DNA of 64,000 nucleotides. Source: Symbiodinium natans. Its lineage: Eukaryota > Sar > Dinophyceae > Suessiales > Symbiodiniaceae. How positions within the stretch are numbered: position 1 is the stretch's first letter; every line of letters starts with the position of its first letter. Position numbers and translations under genes: made by a program. Below are positions 47,198-56,641 of this stretch, one piece after another. The notes below the pieces were generated by a model. It did no database searches, was not told the origin of the DNA, and saw nothing but the letters and a program-made list of their open reading frames with translations. The stretch covers positions 227,001 to 291,000 of the forward strand of contig CAJNDS010002226.1 of the NCBI GenBank assembly GCA_905221605.1, read 5' to 3'.

Positions 47198-47345
47198 TTA
47201 GGGTTTAGGGTTTAGGGTTTAGGGTTTAGGGTTTAGGGTTTAGGGTTTAGGGTTTAGGGTTTAGGGTTTAGGGTTTAGGGTTTAGGGTTTAGGGTTTAGG
47301 GTTTAGGGTTTAGTTAGGGTTTTGGGTTTTGGGTTTATGGTTTAG
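47198..47345 (+). repeat. Interstitial telomere-type tract, G-strand (about 18 units)
   Basis: TTTAGGG array ending in a TTTAGTTAGGG junction and TTTTGGG units. Confidence 0.97.
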
Positions 47346-47481
47346 GAATCCTTGAGCACCTTTAACCGAAGAAAACCACAAGTCCTAAACCCCAAACCCC
47401 AAACCGCAATCCGAGAACCTTAATCCACTAAACGCCCGAAACCTGCAAAGCAAGCACGAAGCTCGTTCGCCCAGTAAGCTT

Positions 47482-47586
47482 GGTTAGGCACCCTTTCGGG
47501 GGGTTGGTTACTTTACAAGGGAATCCATAACCTTCTCCCCCCCAAAAAAAACAATAAACAAGGGAAAAATGTTACCACCGGGCTAT
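47482..47586. mobile_element. MITE/introner-like element, family C copy
   Basis: GGTTAGGCACCCTTTCGGG, GGTTGGTTACTTTACAAGG, GAATCCATAAC and AATGTTACCACCGGGCTA follow the order of 40131-40241 with moderate divergence. Confidence 0.75.
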
Positions 47587-47706
47587 GAGGTACCTTATAC
47601 CCCCTGTCTGTACCCCGGAAGGTACCTCATTCCCCCAGTACCTTTTGCCCCACCCATATGTTTTTTTTAGGTATACCCTGTAAGGGAGTCTATAGGGTAC
47701 CTCATA
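47586..47706. mobile_element. Palindromic element directly abutting a family C copy
   Basis: ATGAGGTACCTTATA at the left pairs with TATAGGGTACCTCAT at the right; GGTACCTCATTCC in the middle is a third copy of the end. It starts where the family C element ends, a nested or tandem insertion. Confidence 0.75.
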
Positions 47707-47825
47707 AACCCTAAACCCTAAACCCTCAAACTCTAAACCCTCGACTCTAGACGCTAGACCCTAGACCCTAGACCCTAGACCCTAAACCCTAAACCCTAAA
47801 CCCTAAACCCCAAACCTTAACCCTA
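47703..47825 (-). repeat. C-strand tract with CCCTAGA block
   Basis: CCCTAAA, a uniform CCCTAGA block, then CCCTAAA/CCCCAAA. Confidence 0.93.
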
Positions 47826-47841
47826 AGAAAGCAAACCCAAC

Positions 47842-47905
47842 GTGTATCGGCGGCCATGGCCTTGGCAAAGCGCTTGCGCACGGAGGGCGTGGCGCCCTCA
47901 GCCAC
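47842..47905 (-). CDS. Candidate internal exon, minus strand
   Basis: After CTCAATAG the minus strand reads VAEGATPSVRKRFAKAMA, then ADT and ends at GTTGGG. Basic, helical, protein-like; AG|G and GT edges. Confidence 0.5.
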
Positions 47906-47924
47906 CTATTGAGCTTCGCCCTAA

Positions 47925-48060
47925 ACCCAAAGCCCTAAACCCCAAACCCTGAGCCCTAAACCCTAGCCCTAAACCCTAAGCCCTGAACCCTAGAACCCGA
48001 AACCCTAAGCCCTAAACCCTGAACCCTAGAACCCGAAACCCTAAGCCCTAAACCCTAAGG
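47925..48060 (-). repeat. Degenerate C-strand tract
   Basis: CCCTAAA/CCCTAAG/CCCTGA/CCCTAGAACC mixture, with a 30-bp segment repeated. Confidence 0.88.
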
Positions 48061-48173
48061 CTTGTGGGCGGGGCTTAAACAACTACATTTGTACGTCCCA
48101 AAGCCTAAGCAGCACAGGAGTCCCTTTGAATGCAGCCAGGCCGCAGTGAGAGCCACATAAATCCGCCAAAACA

Positions 48174-48295
48174 GGGTTTAGGGTTTAGGGTTTAGGGTTT
48201 AGGGCTTAGGGTTTAGGGTTTAGGGTTTAGGGTTTAGGGTTTAGGGTTTAGGGTTTAGGGTTTAGGGTTTAGGGTTTAGGGTTTAGGGTTTAGGG
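48174..48295 (+). repeat. Interstitial telomere-type tract, G-strand (about 17 units)
   Basis: Near-perfect TTTAGGG array. Confidence 0.97.
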
Positions 48296-48394
48296 CTGGG
48301 GGTTTAACCCTCCATCCTGAGGAACCTGCTTCCATCCTGAGGAACCGCCCTCTATAACGAGCCCTTGCGCTGCAACAGAAGCCTGAAACGGGAA

Positions 48395-48500
48395 ACCCTA
48401 AACCCTAAACCCTAAACCCTACACCCTAAACCCTAAACCCTAAACCCTAAACCCTAAACCCTAAACTCTAAACCCCAAACCCTAAACCCTAAACCTGCCC
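48395..48500 (-). repeat. Interstitial telomere-type tract, C-strand
   Basis: CCCTAAA array with CCCTACA and CCCCAAA. Confidence 0.95.
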
Positions 48501-48669
48501 CAAACCCCAAACCATTAAGCGTAAAGCCTGAACCATAAAGCCTCTAAACCATGAACCCTAGGCCCTAAACCCTCTAAGCCATTGAACCTAAACCCTAAAC
48601 CCTCTAAACCAGGAACCTAAAGCCTGAACCCGAAACACTTATCCTCCTTGAGGAGCGCGCGTTCTATGA

Positions 48670-48755
48670 ATTAATAAATATAAATAAAAATAAATAAATA
48701 AATAAATATATATATATATACATATATATAGACACATATGTATATGTATATATGC
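48670..48755. repeat. (AAAT)n and (TA)n microsatellites
   Basis: AATAAATAAATA run followed by TATATA/CATATA. Confidence 0.92.
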
Positions 48756-48928
48756 ACTCACCACTCGCCCTAAGGAGCCTAGGTACACTCGCCAAAGTCT
48801 TGGAATGAACCCGACTTCGTATGGGATAAACTTATGATTTCGGGGCCTTATCCCTCCGAAACCCGAAACCAAAGAAAACACATCCGCAGGTGAACTTTTG
48901 GCTTTTGTACTGCGGCTGAAAATTTTCA

Positions 48929-49132
48929 ATGTCACGGTCCATGGTTTGGGAAACATATGGAGGCCCAATGTGGGGACCATCCGTGTTCGAGGAACTCGGA
49001 CTGGGCAAGCGCCGATTGAGACAAGGATGTCTGAGACAAGGATGTCTGCTTGACCGCCACCTGCTCTGCACAGTGTCCATCCCCGCTCGATCCAGCTTTC
49101 GGAGGCGCTTTGAAGACCTGTTTCAAAGATGA
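48929..49132 (+). CDS. Candidate terminal exon or small ORF (67 codons, stop TGA)
   Basis: Reads VFEELGLGKRRLRQGCLR, then QGCLLDRHLLCTVSIPAR and SSFRRRFEDLFQR. A 15-bp tandem duplication encodes RLRQGCLRQGC. The minus strand is also open (TAG at its end), but the plus peptide is more convincing. Confidence 0.4.
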   Translation: MSRSMVWETYGGPMWGPSVFEELGLGKRRLRQGCLRQGCLLDRHLLCTVSIPARSSFRRRFEDLFQR

Positions 49133-49218
49133 ATTTCTGCCAGCGGCAGCCCAGCCTTGCGACCCAAGGTCCTAAACCCTAAACCCTAAACCCTAAACCC
49201 TAAACCCTAAACCCTGGG

Positions 49219-49317
49219 ATGCTTCCTAAAAGTCTGGCGAGCTCGCTCGATGGCCGGCTGCAGCTCAAAGATCCATCCAAGGCCTCTTCCCGCTGCAGTC
49301 GGGCCAGCGTCGTGTGA
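49219..49317 (+). CDS. Candidate small ORF or exon (32 codons, ATG to TGA)
   Basis: It reads MLPKSLASSLDGRLQLKD, then PSKASSRCSRASVV. It starts right at the right edge of a C-strand array. CCAGC|GTCGTG could be a donor. Confidence 0.4.
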   Translation: MLPKSLASSLDGRLQLKDPSKASSRCSRASVV

Positions 49318-49529
49318 GCCCAGGAAACCCTGAAAATGCACTTTTGGGGCTTACGGTTTAGGATGCTGAGCGAATATCGAGCCCCCCCCCCCCATTTCCT
49401 AATGATACAACTATATCTTGCAGAAGGGACTGTAACTTAGATGACTGCCCACAGCAAGCCACTCTCTACTCTCTACATAAGCCTAGGCCTTTGCCGTGTA
49501 TATATAAGCCCCACGCCCTAAACCCTGAC

Positions 49530-49625
49530 TTAGGGTTTCGGGTTTGGGGTTTGGGGTTTGGGGTTTAGGGTTTAGGGTTTACGGTCTAGGGCTTAGGGTT
49601 TTAGGGTTTAGGGTTTAGGGTGTTT
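49530..49625 (+). repeat. Interstitial telomere-type tract, G-strand
   Basis: TTTGGGG and TTTAGGG units. Confidence 0.93.
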
Positions 49626-49740
49626 AAGGTTTGTGGGGCTCCGCGAGCGGGACCTTATGGTGGTGGTTGATCTGAACCAGCTTCACCTTGCCGACCGTCA
49701 CCTCCATGGCCTTCCGACGCAGAGGTCCGTGGCCCAAAAG
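49624..49740 (-). CDS. Candidate exon, minus strand
   Basis: It reads GHGPLRRKAMEVTVGKVK, then LVQINHHHKVPLAEPHKP before TAA. An ATG is present (MEVTVGKVKLVQ). Strong beta-strand-like alternation and no repeat signature. Flanked by telomere-type tracts on both sides. Confidence 0.5.
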   Translation of the reverse strand, partial: LLGHGPLRRKAMEVTVGKVKLVQINHHHKVPLAEPHKP

Positions 49741-49754
49741 GGGTTCAGGGTTCA

Positions 49755-49822
49755 GGATTTAGGGTTTAAGGGTTTAGGGTTTAGGGTTTAGGGTTTAGGG
49801 TTTAGGGTTTCGGGTTTCGGGC
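49755..49822 (+). repeat. Interstitial telomere-type tract, G-strand
   Basis: TTTAGGG passing into TTTCGGG. Confidence 0.94.
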
Positions 49823-50139
49823 CTAAATCCAGGGAATGGGGGGCGGGTTCAAGACACTAGCGAACACTTACACCTCAACAGGCACTGAAAGAAGCAGACC
49901 CTGCGCATACCGCAGGTGGTACATGAAGTAGGTGTATATATTTCTTGTACCCCCAAAAGGACACCCGGTATATATACCCTCACCAATTTTAAAAAGGAAC
50001 CTTATATACACTCACCAAGAACAGTAATATAAACCCTGCTTCACATGCTTCCACGCCCACACGAACTCATCATTAGCAGCCCCTGCTTCCTAAGCCCGGA
50101 CAAGCCCAAGACCTGCTATGCATGAAAACCCTAAGCCGT

Positions 50140-50211
50140 AAAACCCTAAACCCTAAACCCTAAACCCTAAACCCTAAACCCGAAACCCTAAACCCTAAAC
50201 CCTAACCCCCC
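50140..50211 (-). repeat. Interstitial telomere-type tract, C-strand
   Basis: About ten CCCTAAA units, one CCCGAAA. Confidence 0.96.
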
Positions 50212-50216
50212 TTGGG

Positions 50217-50351
50217 ATGGCCCAATCCACAAAGCGCTCGCAACCTGCAACTCCCGTGACTCCGAAGCCCCTGCCTCGCACTCGTCAGCGGAGGCAAGAA
50301 GTTTTGCCATGGAGTTACGATCCTGCACGCCTGCAAGGGTTCAGGGTTTAG
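50217..50351 (+). CDS. Candidate first exon with ATG
   Basis: It reads MAQSTKRSQPATPVTPKP, then LPRTRQRRQEVLPWSYD and PARLQGF, closing at a TAG in the next array. Basic and proline-rich N-terminus. It starts 6 bp after a C-strand array and ends 12 bp into a G-strand array. Confidence 0.5.
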   Translation: MAQSTKRSQPATPVTPKPLPRTRQRRQEVLPWSYDPARLQGFRV

Positions 50352-50418
50352 GGTTTAGGGTTTAGGGTTTAGGGTTTAGGGTTTAGGGTTTAGGGTTTAG
50401 GGTTTAGGGTTTAGGGTT
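50337..50418 (+). repeat. Interstitial telomere-type tract, G-strand (about 11 units)
   Basis: Perfect TTTAGGG units. GCAAGGGTT occurs at both ends of the array (50333 and 50418), so the tract may have been inserted with or have expanded inside a short duplication. Confidence 0.96.
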
Positions 50419-50578
50419 GCAAGGGTTTGTTATAGGGGCTGGTGGATTAGGGATCAGGGTCTGTGGCTTGGGGCTTTGCTGGGTTTGGACGCGTAAGCTC
50501 TAGGCCCACAGTCGTGTAGGTCGATCATCGACAAGCTGGCAGGCAGTAGAAACTCTTTCGCAGATACAGGTTAGCTTG

Positions 50579-50620
50579 GTACCCCAGTGACCATAAAATA
50601 ATAAGGGCATCCGTTTAAGG
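50579..50620. mobile_element. Truncated family C element (left end only)
   Basis: TACCCCAGTGACCATAAAAT, AATAAGGGCATCCGTTT matches the left end of 31764-31867, then is lost at a TTTAGGG word. Confidence 0.6.
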
Positions 50621-50987
50621 TTTAGGGTTAGGGCTTGGGGGTTAGGATTTTGGGGTTCAGGCTCGGTGTCTCGAATGCCCGGCTCGCGGTTCTCAAAGGG
50701 CTCCCAAGTTTCAGACAAGAGCGTAGGTGTAGGGCTTCGCGGTGATTGGGCAGGTCATGCTTGAGGGTTTAGGGTTGAGGGTTGAGGGTTTAGGGTTTAG
50801 GGCTTCACCACGACATCCGAGCCCCGAAGGGCTCAACACTGACCAAAACCCTAAACCCTAAACCCGAAACCCGAAACCCTAGACCCACACCACCAAACCC
50901 CAGACCCACACGCTCCGCGCGCGCTTCAGGGTCTAAGTTCAGGGAGTTGAAATGAGGGACTCTCTAAACTATCTGCTTCTTTGGCGG

Positions 50988-51051
50988 TCCTTATTACAAG
51001 GCGGCCTCTGTTCTTTAGGGCACCCAAAAAGGGACCATCCTCTTGAGAACT
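50988..51051. mobile_element. Short repeat element shared with 8519-8600
   Basis: See order of words described at 8519; this copy has GGCGGTCC at the left and AAGGGACCAT at the right. Confidence 0.55.
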
Positions 51052-51082
51052 CGCTTAGATATTCATGGCTGAGGTTTTCTGT

Positions 51083-51160
51083 GCGTTTAGGGTTTAGGGT
51101 TTAGGGTTTAGGGTTTAGGGTTTAGGGTTTAGGGTTTAGGGTTTAGGGTTTAGGGTTCAG
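51083..51160 (+). repeat. Interstitial telomere-type tract, G-strand (10 units)
   Basis: Perfect TTTAGGG array. Confidence 0.97.
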
Positions 51161-51322
51161 CGCTTCAGGTCTCGGAGCCTCCTGCGAGGTTAGAGATCAA
51201 GGCGCGAAGGCTCTGCATCCGACATCCTCTCAGAATATGTACATCCTAAGACCGTCAAGCCCGAAATCTCCAACCCCCGAACCTTCTAGACCCTCCACCT
51301 CGCATCCAAATCCCGAAACGAC

Positions 51323-51389
51323 CTTGAGGATTCACGGCCATAATGGTGCTGCCGTCCGGAAACTTCTCGCACACCAGGACGTTGCCATC
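51323..51389 (-). CDS. Candidate 67-bp exon with good splice edges
   Basis: After TCTCGTTGCAG|G the minus strand reads DGNVLVCEKFPDGSTI, then MAVNPQ and ends at G|GTCGTT. AG|G acceptor and a convincing peptide. The plus strand also carries a long frame (51237-51485), which I judge the shadow. Confidence 0.5.
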
Positions 51390-51430
51390 CTGCAACGAGA
51401 CGGAGCGGCACCCCAAAAGTTCAGGGATAT

Positions 51431-51456
51431 TCGGGGAGGGGGGGGGGGGGGGGGGT
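51431..51456 (+). repeat. Poly-G tract
   Basis: G-run with one A. Confidence 0.9.
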
Positions 51457-51459
51457 TAG

Positions 51460-51607
51460 TTTATGGTTTAGGGTTTAGGGTTTAGGGTTTAGGGTTTAGG
51501 GTTTAGGGTTTAGGGTTTAGGGTTTAGGGTTTAGGGTTTAGGGTTTAGGGTTTAGGGTTTAGGGTTTAGGGTTTCGGGTTTAGGGTTTAGGGTTTAGGGT
51601 TTAGGGT
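51460..51607 (+). repeat. Interstitial telomere-type tract, G-strand (about 20 units)
   Basis: TTTAGGG array with one TTTCGGG. Confidence 0.97.
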
Positions 51608-51609
51608 CA

Positions 51610-51740
51610 TGCCGAGGGCCTGAAGCAACTCTTCCGATCTCAGGCTTTCTGGCTTTAGGTTCCCTGAGCTGCAAGCAAGCCCCCCATGTGATGCTTCCGA
51701 GGTGGCGAGCCGCGACCCCAAGGGACAACATTGAGGTTTA
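51610..51740 (-). CDS. Candidate exon, minus strand
   Basis: It reads QCCPLGSRLATSEASHGG, then LACSSGNLKPESLRSEEL and LQALGMT before repeat-derived residues. CTTGCTTGCAG inside is an acceptor-like site, so the true exon may be its second half (SGNLKPESLRSEELLQAL). Confidence 0.45.
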
Positions 51741-51793
51741 GGGTTTCGGGTTTTTTTGGGCCTTAGGATACTCATTGTTGAAACTTGCCAATC

Positions 51794-52092
51794 TAGGGGC
51801 CTGAATAATTAGAAAACGGTTTTTTTGGGGGGGTGAGAATAATGAAATTACAAAGGGACCATAAGGGAATACTATTGGCAAGTATTCCGACCCCTATATT
51901 GGGCTTGCGGAAGTGGTCCAGAAGCAAACGCTTGGCACTTGGGATGTTTCATGGTAGGAGGTGGCATAATATAGGGGCCAGAATAGGTACTAGCAATGTT
52001 CCCTTCGGGTCCCTTTATAACTATACTATAATGACCCCCCCCCCCCCAAAAAAAAAAAAAAAAGAAACCTCTTCTAATTATTCAGGCTCCAG
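51794..52092. mobile_element. Larger palindromic element (about 300 bp)
   Basis: Left end AGGGGCCTGAATAATTAG with AAACGGTTTTTTTGGGG; right end CCCCAAAAAA..., AAACCTCTTCTAATTATTC and AGGCTCC. Inside, AAAGGGACCATAAGGGAATA and TTCCCTTCGGGTCCCTTT also pair. Words of this element occur in intron 2 of the membrane protein gene and near 9752. Confidence 0.8.
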
Positions 52093-52239
52093 TAAGGGCT
52101 CTGGCTTCCTCTTGCAGACAGCTGACCCCTCGGCGCAGAGCCTGACAAGAGAACCGAATCCCATCAACCTTGTCCAGCGGTGGAGCTTACTTGCAGGTAG
52201 GTTGCAATTCCCTCACAATGGGGTTGCACGAACATCAGG

Positions 52240-52305
52240 GACCCCTAATTAAGTCCCCTCAAATAGTAGGACTCCCTTGCAATAAGGACCCCAATAGGGT
52301 ACCCG
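52240..52305. mobile_element. Short dispersed element shared with 14100-14160
   Basis: GTCCCCTCAAATAGTAGGA and AATAAGGACCCC...GGGTACC. Confidence 0.5.
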
Positions 52306-52599
52306 AATTTCGGACATCCCCAAATGAGCGCCATGTAAAATCGAGGGAATGCGCCCCAAGCCTGCCAAAGAAGTGCTGCAAAGAAGCTCTGTCCGGGTTT
52401 TAGAGCTCAACAACATTGGAGAAAATATGTTGAAATAACAATAACCGAGTAGACTCAAATGAATTATAGTACAACCACTAGAACACTGCAATACGATAAC
52501 GCTGAAATGCTAGAACGCTGCAATACTCTCACGCGATAAGACTGTACGACGACATTGCTTTCTTACTTTAATACTACAAGACTAGAATTGGTATAATGC

Positions 52600-53110
52600 C
52601 ATCATCATACTATAATCCTATAACCCTAAAGTCCTAATCCTATGATACTAAAATCCTATAAAACCATGATACGATGATGCTATGACATTATAATACTTCT
52701 ATAATACTATAATACTATAATACTATAATACTATAACACTATAATACAATAATACTATAGTACTATAATACTATAATACTATAATACTATAATACTATAA
52801 TACCATAATACCATAATACCATAATACTATAATACTATAATACTATAATACTATAATACTATAATGCTATAATGCTATAATACTATAATACTATAATACT
52901 ATAATGCTATAATACTGTAATACTTTTCTAGATACTATAATGCGATAATACTATAACACTATAATACTATAATTCTTTCTTCCGAAAAATACGATAAGAC
53001 GATAATACTATCATGCTACTATATTACTAGAATACTATAATAGTACATTATAAAAATACTATAATACTACAATACTATGATAATACTGTAGTACGAGAAT
53101 ACTACAAGGC
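52600..53110. repeat. Degenerate octamer array (ATAATACT)n
   Basis: Long array of ATAATACT with ATAATGCT, ATAATACC and ATAACACT variants, interrupted near 52925 and 52980. AT-rich, unlike the surrounding arrays, and unrelated to the telomere heptamer. Confidence 0.95.
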
Positions 53111-53121
53111 TGTCATGCTGT

Positions 53122-53190
53122 AACCACGCCTGCGTCTCGAGGACGACGTAGAAGTGGCAGTAGTCCAGCCGCTTGCTGGACCATTTCCTT
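53122..53190 (-). CDS. Candidate exon, minus strand
   Basis: It reads KWSSKRLDYCHFYVVLET, then QAWLQ, with GCGTG|GTTACA as a possible donor. Aromatic and aliphatic alternation looks like a folded domain core. Directly beside the ATAATACT array. Confidence 0.45.
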
Positions 53191-53819
53191 AGTTCTTTAG
53201 GGCCTTTTTTTAGGGGCGGGGTGTGGGGTGGATGCCGTAACCCTAAACCTTATGCTGGAAGCCCTAAACCCTAAACCCAAACCCTAAACCCTAGATCCTA
53301 GGGCCTAGGGCCTGGGGCTAGGGCCCAGGCCCCAGAAGGTCCTGAAGCGAATGTCAACGAAGAACTACCGGACACCAGCAGGGCTTCGAGATTAGGGCTT
53401 GGGACCGTCGGATTTCGGGTTGAAGGAGGGAGGGTTTAGGGTTTCGGGTTTGGGGTTTGGGGTTCAGGGTTTAGGGTTTAGGGCTGAGGGGCGCTCAGGG
53501 GGTCTTCACCCGAAACCTAAAGAATACTCAGAGAAGCCCTCCAACAGGGTTTGAAGCTGCAGCCCTTTAGGCTGCCCCGGTGGCGCCGTCACCCTCCTAT
53601 CGGGGCCGGTGGATGAATGGGTATTTTGGCTAACCTTGCGGGTGTCTGTGCCTATCTAGTAGATACCTGGTCCCTGAAGCTACCACATAGGAACCCCTAT
53701 AATGCATTCGTACATGCACCCTTAAGGTACTGCAGGCTGAAGCTGTCTGTCGCTAGGCGATTCACGATGTTTGGCATGCCCAAATAAAGAGCGCATGGTC
53801 CAACAGGGCAGGGACTCTT

Positions 53820-54060
53820 TATTCAACAAAAATATACATGTGTACATGTATATCATGAATTTATTGAATTTATTGAGTTATGTGTTGATCCATTTATATC
53901 ATTATCACTGTCGCTGTCAGAACTGTCACTGTTTATGGTTAAATCAATTGATAAAGAATTGGATTTATTTGATTGTGGTGTTGGATGATAACAAATTACA
54001 ATTCATATACATCACCATCAAAACATGTCATATCATATCGTGTAGTTATGTATGTATATA
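53820..54060 (-). other. AT-rich island with Ser/Asp-rich minus frame
   Basis: The minus strand of 53853-53993 reads CYHPTPQSNKSNSLSIDL, then TINSDSSDSDSDNDING and STHNSINSINS before TGA. Low-complexity acidic Ser tails like this are common in AT-rich protist genomes. Composition is unlike the flanks. A TA microsatellite follows at 54065-54125. Confidence 0.35.
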
Positions 54061-54593
54061 CTATGTACACATATATATATATATATATACTATGTACACA
54101 TATATATATATATACACATATCTATCTATAGAATAGGGGACTTTATGAATAGGAGGAAAATGTTGCCGACTATTGAGGCTCCAGCACTTGGCGGGCAAAC
54201 AGGCTCAAGGCTACGCATACCCAAGCTGACTTCTTGACTGCACATGAAGCGAAGGGAAAGGAAAGTATGCCCAAACCTAAACCCTACACCTCTAAACCAT
54301 AAATGGCTCTTGAGTCATGTACTCTCAAACACTTAGCCCGAAAATTTCCCAGTCGCAGGCTGCTGTGGGGGTGTGGGGAGGGGGGGTAAGCAGATGGACA
54401 CCATTTCTGCATGATTTGCGTGCTGGCGCCCGTCTACCTTCCTGCACGACCACGCCAACGTCGAGCCGGGCACTGAATTCCCGCGACAGCCATCGAGTTC
54501 TGACTCGCCCTGTGCCATCGAGTTCTGACTCGCCCTGTGCTCGCCTTGTGCTTCCCGCCAGTCCTGCATGTCCGGTAGATACGCCTTGTTTCG

Positions 54594-55537
54594 GGTGGGG
54601 GCGGGGCGGGGGGGGGGGAGGGGGGGTGGAGGGGGAGGGGGGGGAGGGGGGGGGGGAGGGGGGGAGGGGGGGGGGGAGGGGAGGGGGGGGGGGGGGGGGG
54701 GGGGGGAGGGGGGGGAGGGGGGGGGGGCGGCGGGGGAGGGGGGGAGGGGGGGGAGGGGGGGGAGGGGGGGAGGGGGGAGAAGGAGGGGGGGAGGGGGGGA
54801 GGGGGGGAGGGGGGGAGGGGGGGGGGAGGAGGGGGGGGGAGGAGGGGAGGGGGGGATGGGGGGGGGGGAGGGGGGGAGGGGGGGGAGGAGGGGGGGAGGG
54901 GGGGAGGGGCGGGGGGGAGGGGGGGAGGGGGGGGGGGGGGGAGGGGGGGGGGGGGGGGGAGGGGGGAGGGGGCCAGGGGGGGAGGGGGGCAGGGGGTGGG
55001 AGGGGGGGAGGGGGAGGGGGGAGGGGGGGGGGGAGGGGGGGAGGGGGGGGTGGGAGGGGGGGGGGGGAGGGGGGAGGGGGGGGGAGGGGGGGAGGCGGGG
55101 AGGGGGGAGGGGGGGAGGGGGGGAGGGGGGGGGAGGGGGGGAGGGGGGGAGGGAGGGGGGGAGGCGGGGGAGGGGGGGGGGGAGGGAGGGGGGGGAGGGG
55201 GGGGCGGGGGGGAGGGGGGGAGGGGGGGAGGGGGGGGGAGGGAGGGGGGGGAGGGGGGGGGAGGGGGGGACGGGGGGGAGGGGGGGAGGGGGGGAGGGGG
55301 GGAGGGGGGGGGAGGGGGGGAGGGGGGGAGGGGGGAGGGGGAGGGGGAGGGGGGGGGGAGGGGGGGAGGGGGGGGCGGGGGGGAGGGGGGGGGGAGGGGG
55401 AGGGGGGAGGGGGGGGAAGGGGGGGGGGAGGGGGGGAGGGGGGGGGGAGGGGGGGAGGAGGGGACGGGGGAGGGGGGGAGGGGAGGAGGGGGGGAGGGGG
55501 GGGAGGGGGGGGGAGGGGGGGAGGGGGGGAGGAGGGG
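54594..55537 (+). repeat. Very long GGGGGGA-type G-rich tract 1
   Basis: About 940 bp composed almost only of G with an A every 6-9 bases and rare C/T. All frames translate to Gly/Arg/Glu (plus) or Pro/Ser/Leu (minus) and stay open; none is a gene. The upstream block 54317-54590 holds a 25-bp tandem duplication (CATCGAGTTCTGACTCGCC). Confidence 0.97.
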
Positions 55538-55544
55538 GTCAGAG

Positions 55545-55614
55545 CCGAAGTTGCAGGGACACTTGCGAGCAAGCGCCCATCCACGTCGCGACCTACTTCG
55601 GCAGGGCCAGACCT
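55545..55614 (+). CDS. Candidate exon directly after G-rich tract 1
   Basis: GAAGTTGCAG|GG is an acceptor-like site. Two plus frames are open: one reads SKRPSTSRPTSAGPDLL, the other CEQAPIHVATYFGRARP. GCTG|GTTTAC is a possible donor. Confidence 0.35.
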
Positions 55615-55633
55615 GCTGGTTTACAGGTTTATA

Positions 55634-55710
55634 GGGCTTAGGGTTTAGGGTTTAGGGTTTGGGGTTCAAAGTTTAGGGTTTCGGGTTTAGGGTTTAGGGT
55701 TTAGGGGGTA
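55634..55710 (+). repeat. Interstitial telomere-type tract, G-strand
   Basis: TTTAGGG with TTTGGGG and TTTCGGG. Confidence 0.93.
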
Positions 55711-55856
55711 GGGTTGAATGAGCCAACCCACCTCACGAACTCCAAAGCCCACCTTTCTTTGTAGGTGATAGCTTGAGACGACCCAATCCTAAACTCCGAA
55801 CTCTCCTTTAGGAAGTTCTTTAGAAATCGACAACAAAGCAGGTTGTTTTTTGTTGT

Positions 55857-56561
55857 GGGGGGGGGGGGGGGGGGGGAAGGGGCATGGACCCAAGGGAAAG
55901 GGGGGGGGGGGGGGAGGGGGGGGGGGGAGGGGGGGAGGGGGGGAGGGGGGAGGGGGGGAGGGGGGGGAGGGGGGGAGGGGGGGGGGGGGGAGGGGGGGAG
56001 GTGGGGAGGGGAAGGGGGGGAGGGGGGGAGGGGGGGAGGGGGGAGGGGGGGAGGGGGGAGGGGGGAGGGGGGGGAGGGGGGGGAGGGGGGAGGGGGGGAG
56101 GGGGGGGGAGGGGGGGAGGGGGGAGGGGGGAGGGGGGGAGGGGGGGGAGGGGGGGAGGGGGGGAGGGGGGGAGAGGGGGGGAGGGGGGGCGGGGGGGAGG
56201 GGGGGAGGGGGGGAGGGGGGGAGGGGGGGAGGGGGGGAGGGGGGGAAGGGGGAGGGGGGAGGGGGGGGAGGGGGGGAGGGAGGGGGGGAGGGGGGGAGGG
56301 GGGGGGGCGGGGGGGGGAGGGGGGGGAGGGGGGGAGGGGGGGTGGGAGGGAGGGGGGGGGAGGGGGGAGGGGGGGAGGAGGGGGGAGGGGGGGAGGGGGG
56401 AGGAGGGGGGAGGGGGGGAGGGGGGGGAGAGAGGGGGGGAGGGGGGGAGGGGGGGAGGTAGGGGGATGGGGGGAGGAGGGGAGGGGGGGAGGGGGGGGGG
56501 ATGGGGGGGGGAGGGGGGGGAGGGGGGAGGGGGGGAGGGGGGGAGGGGGAGAGGGGGGAGC
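55857..56561 (+). repeat. Very long GGGGGGA-type G-rich tract 2
   Basis: About 700 bp of the same composition and period as tract 1, in the same orientation, 320 bp downstream. Probably one duplicated or once continuous array. Confidence 0.97.
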
Positions 56562-56641
56562 AGGCTTCTACATCGTCATAGGGTCCGTAAGAGGGGAGTG
56601 CGGAGTACGGGACCTAAAGCGTCTTAGAAAAATTTTTTCAG

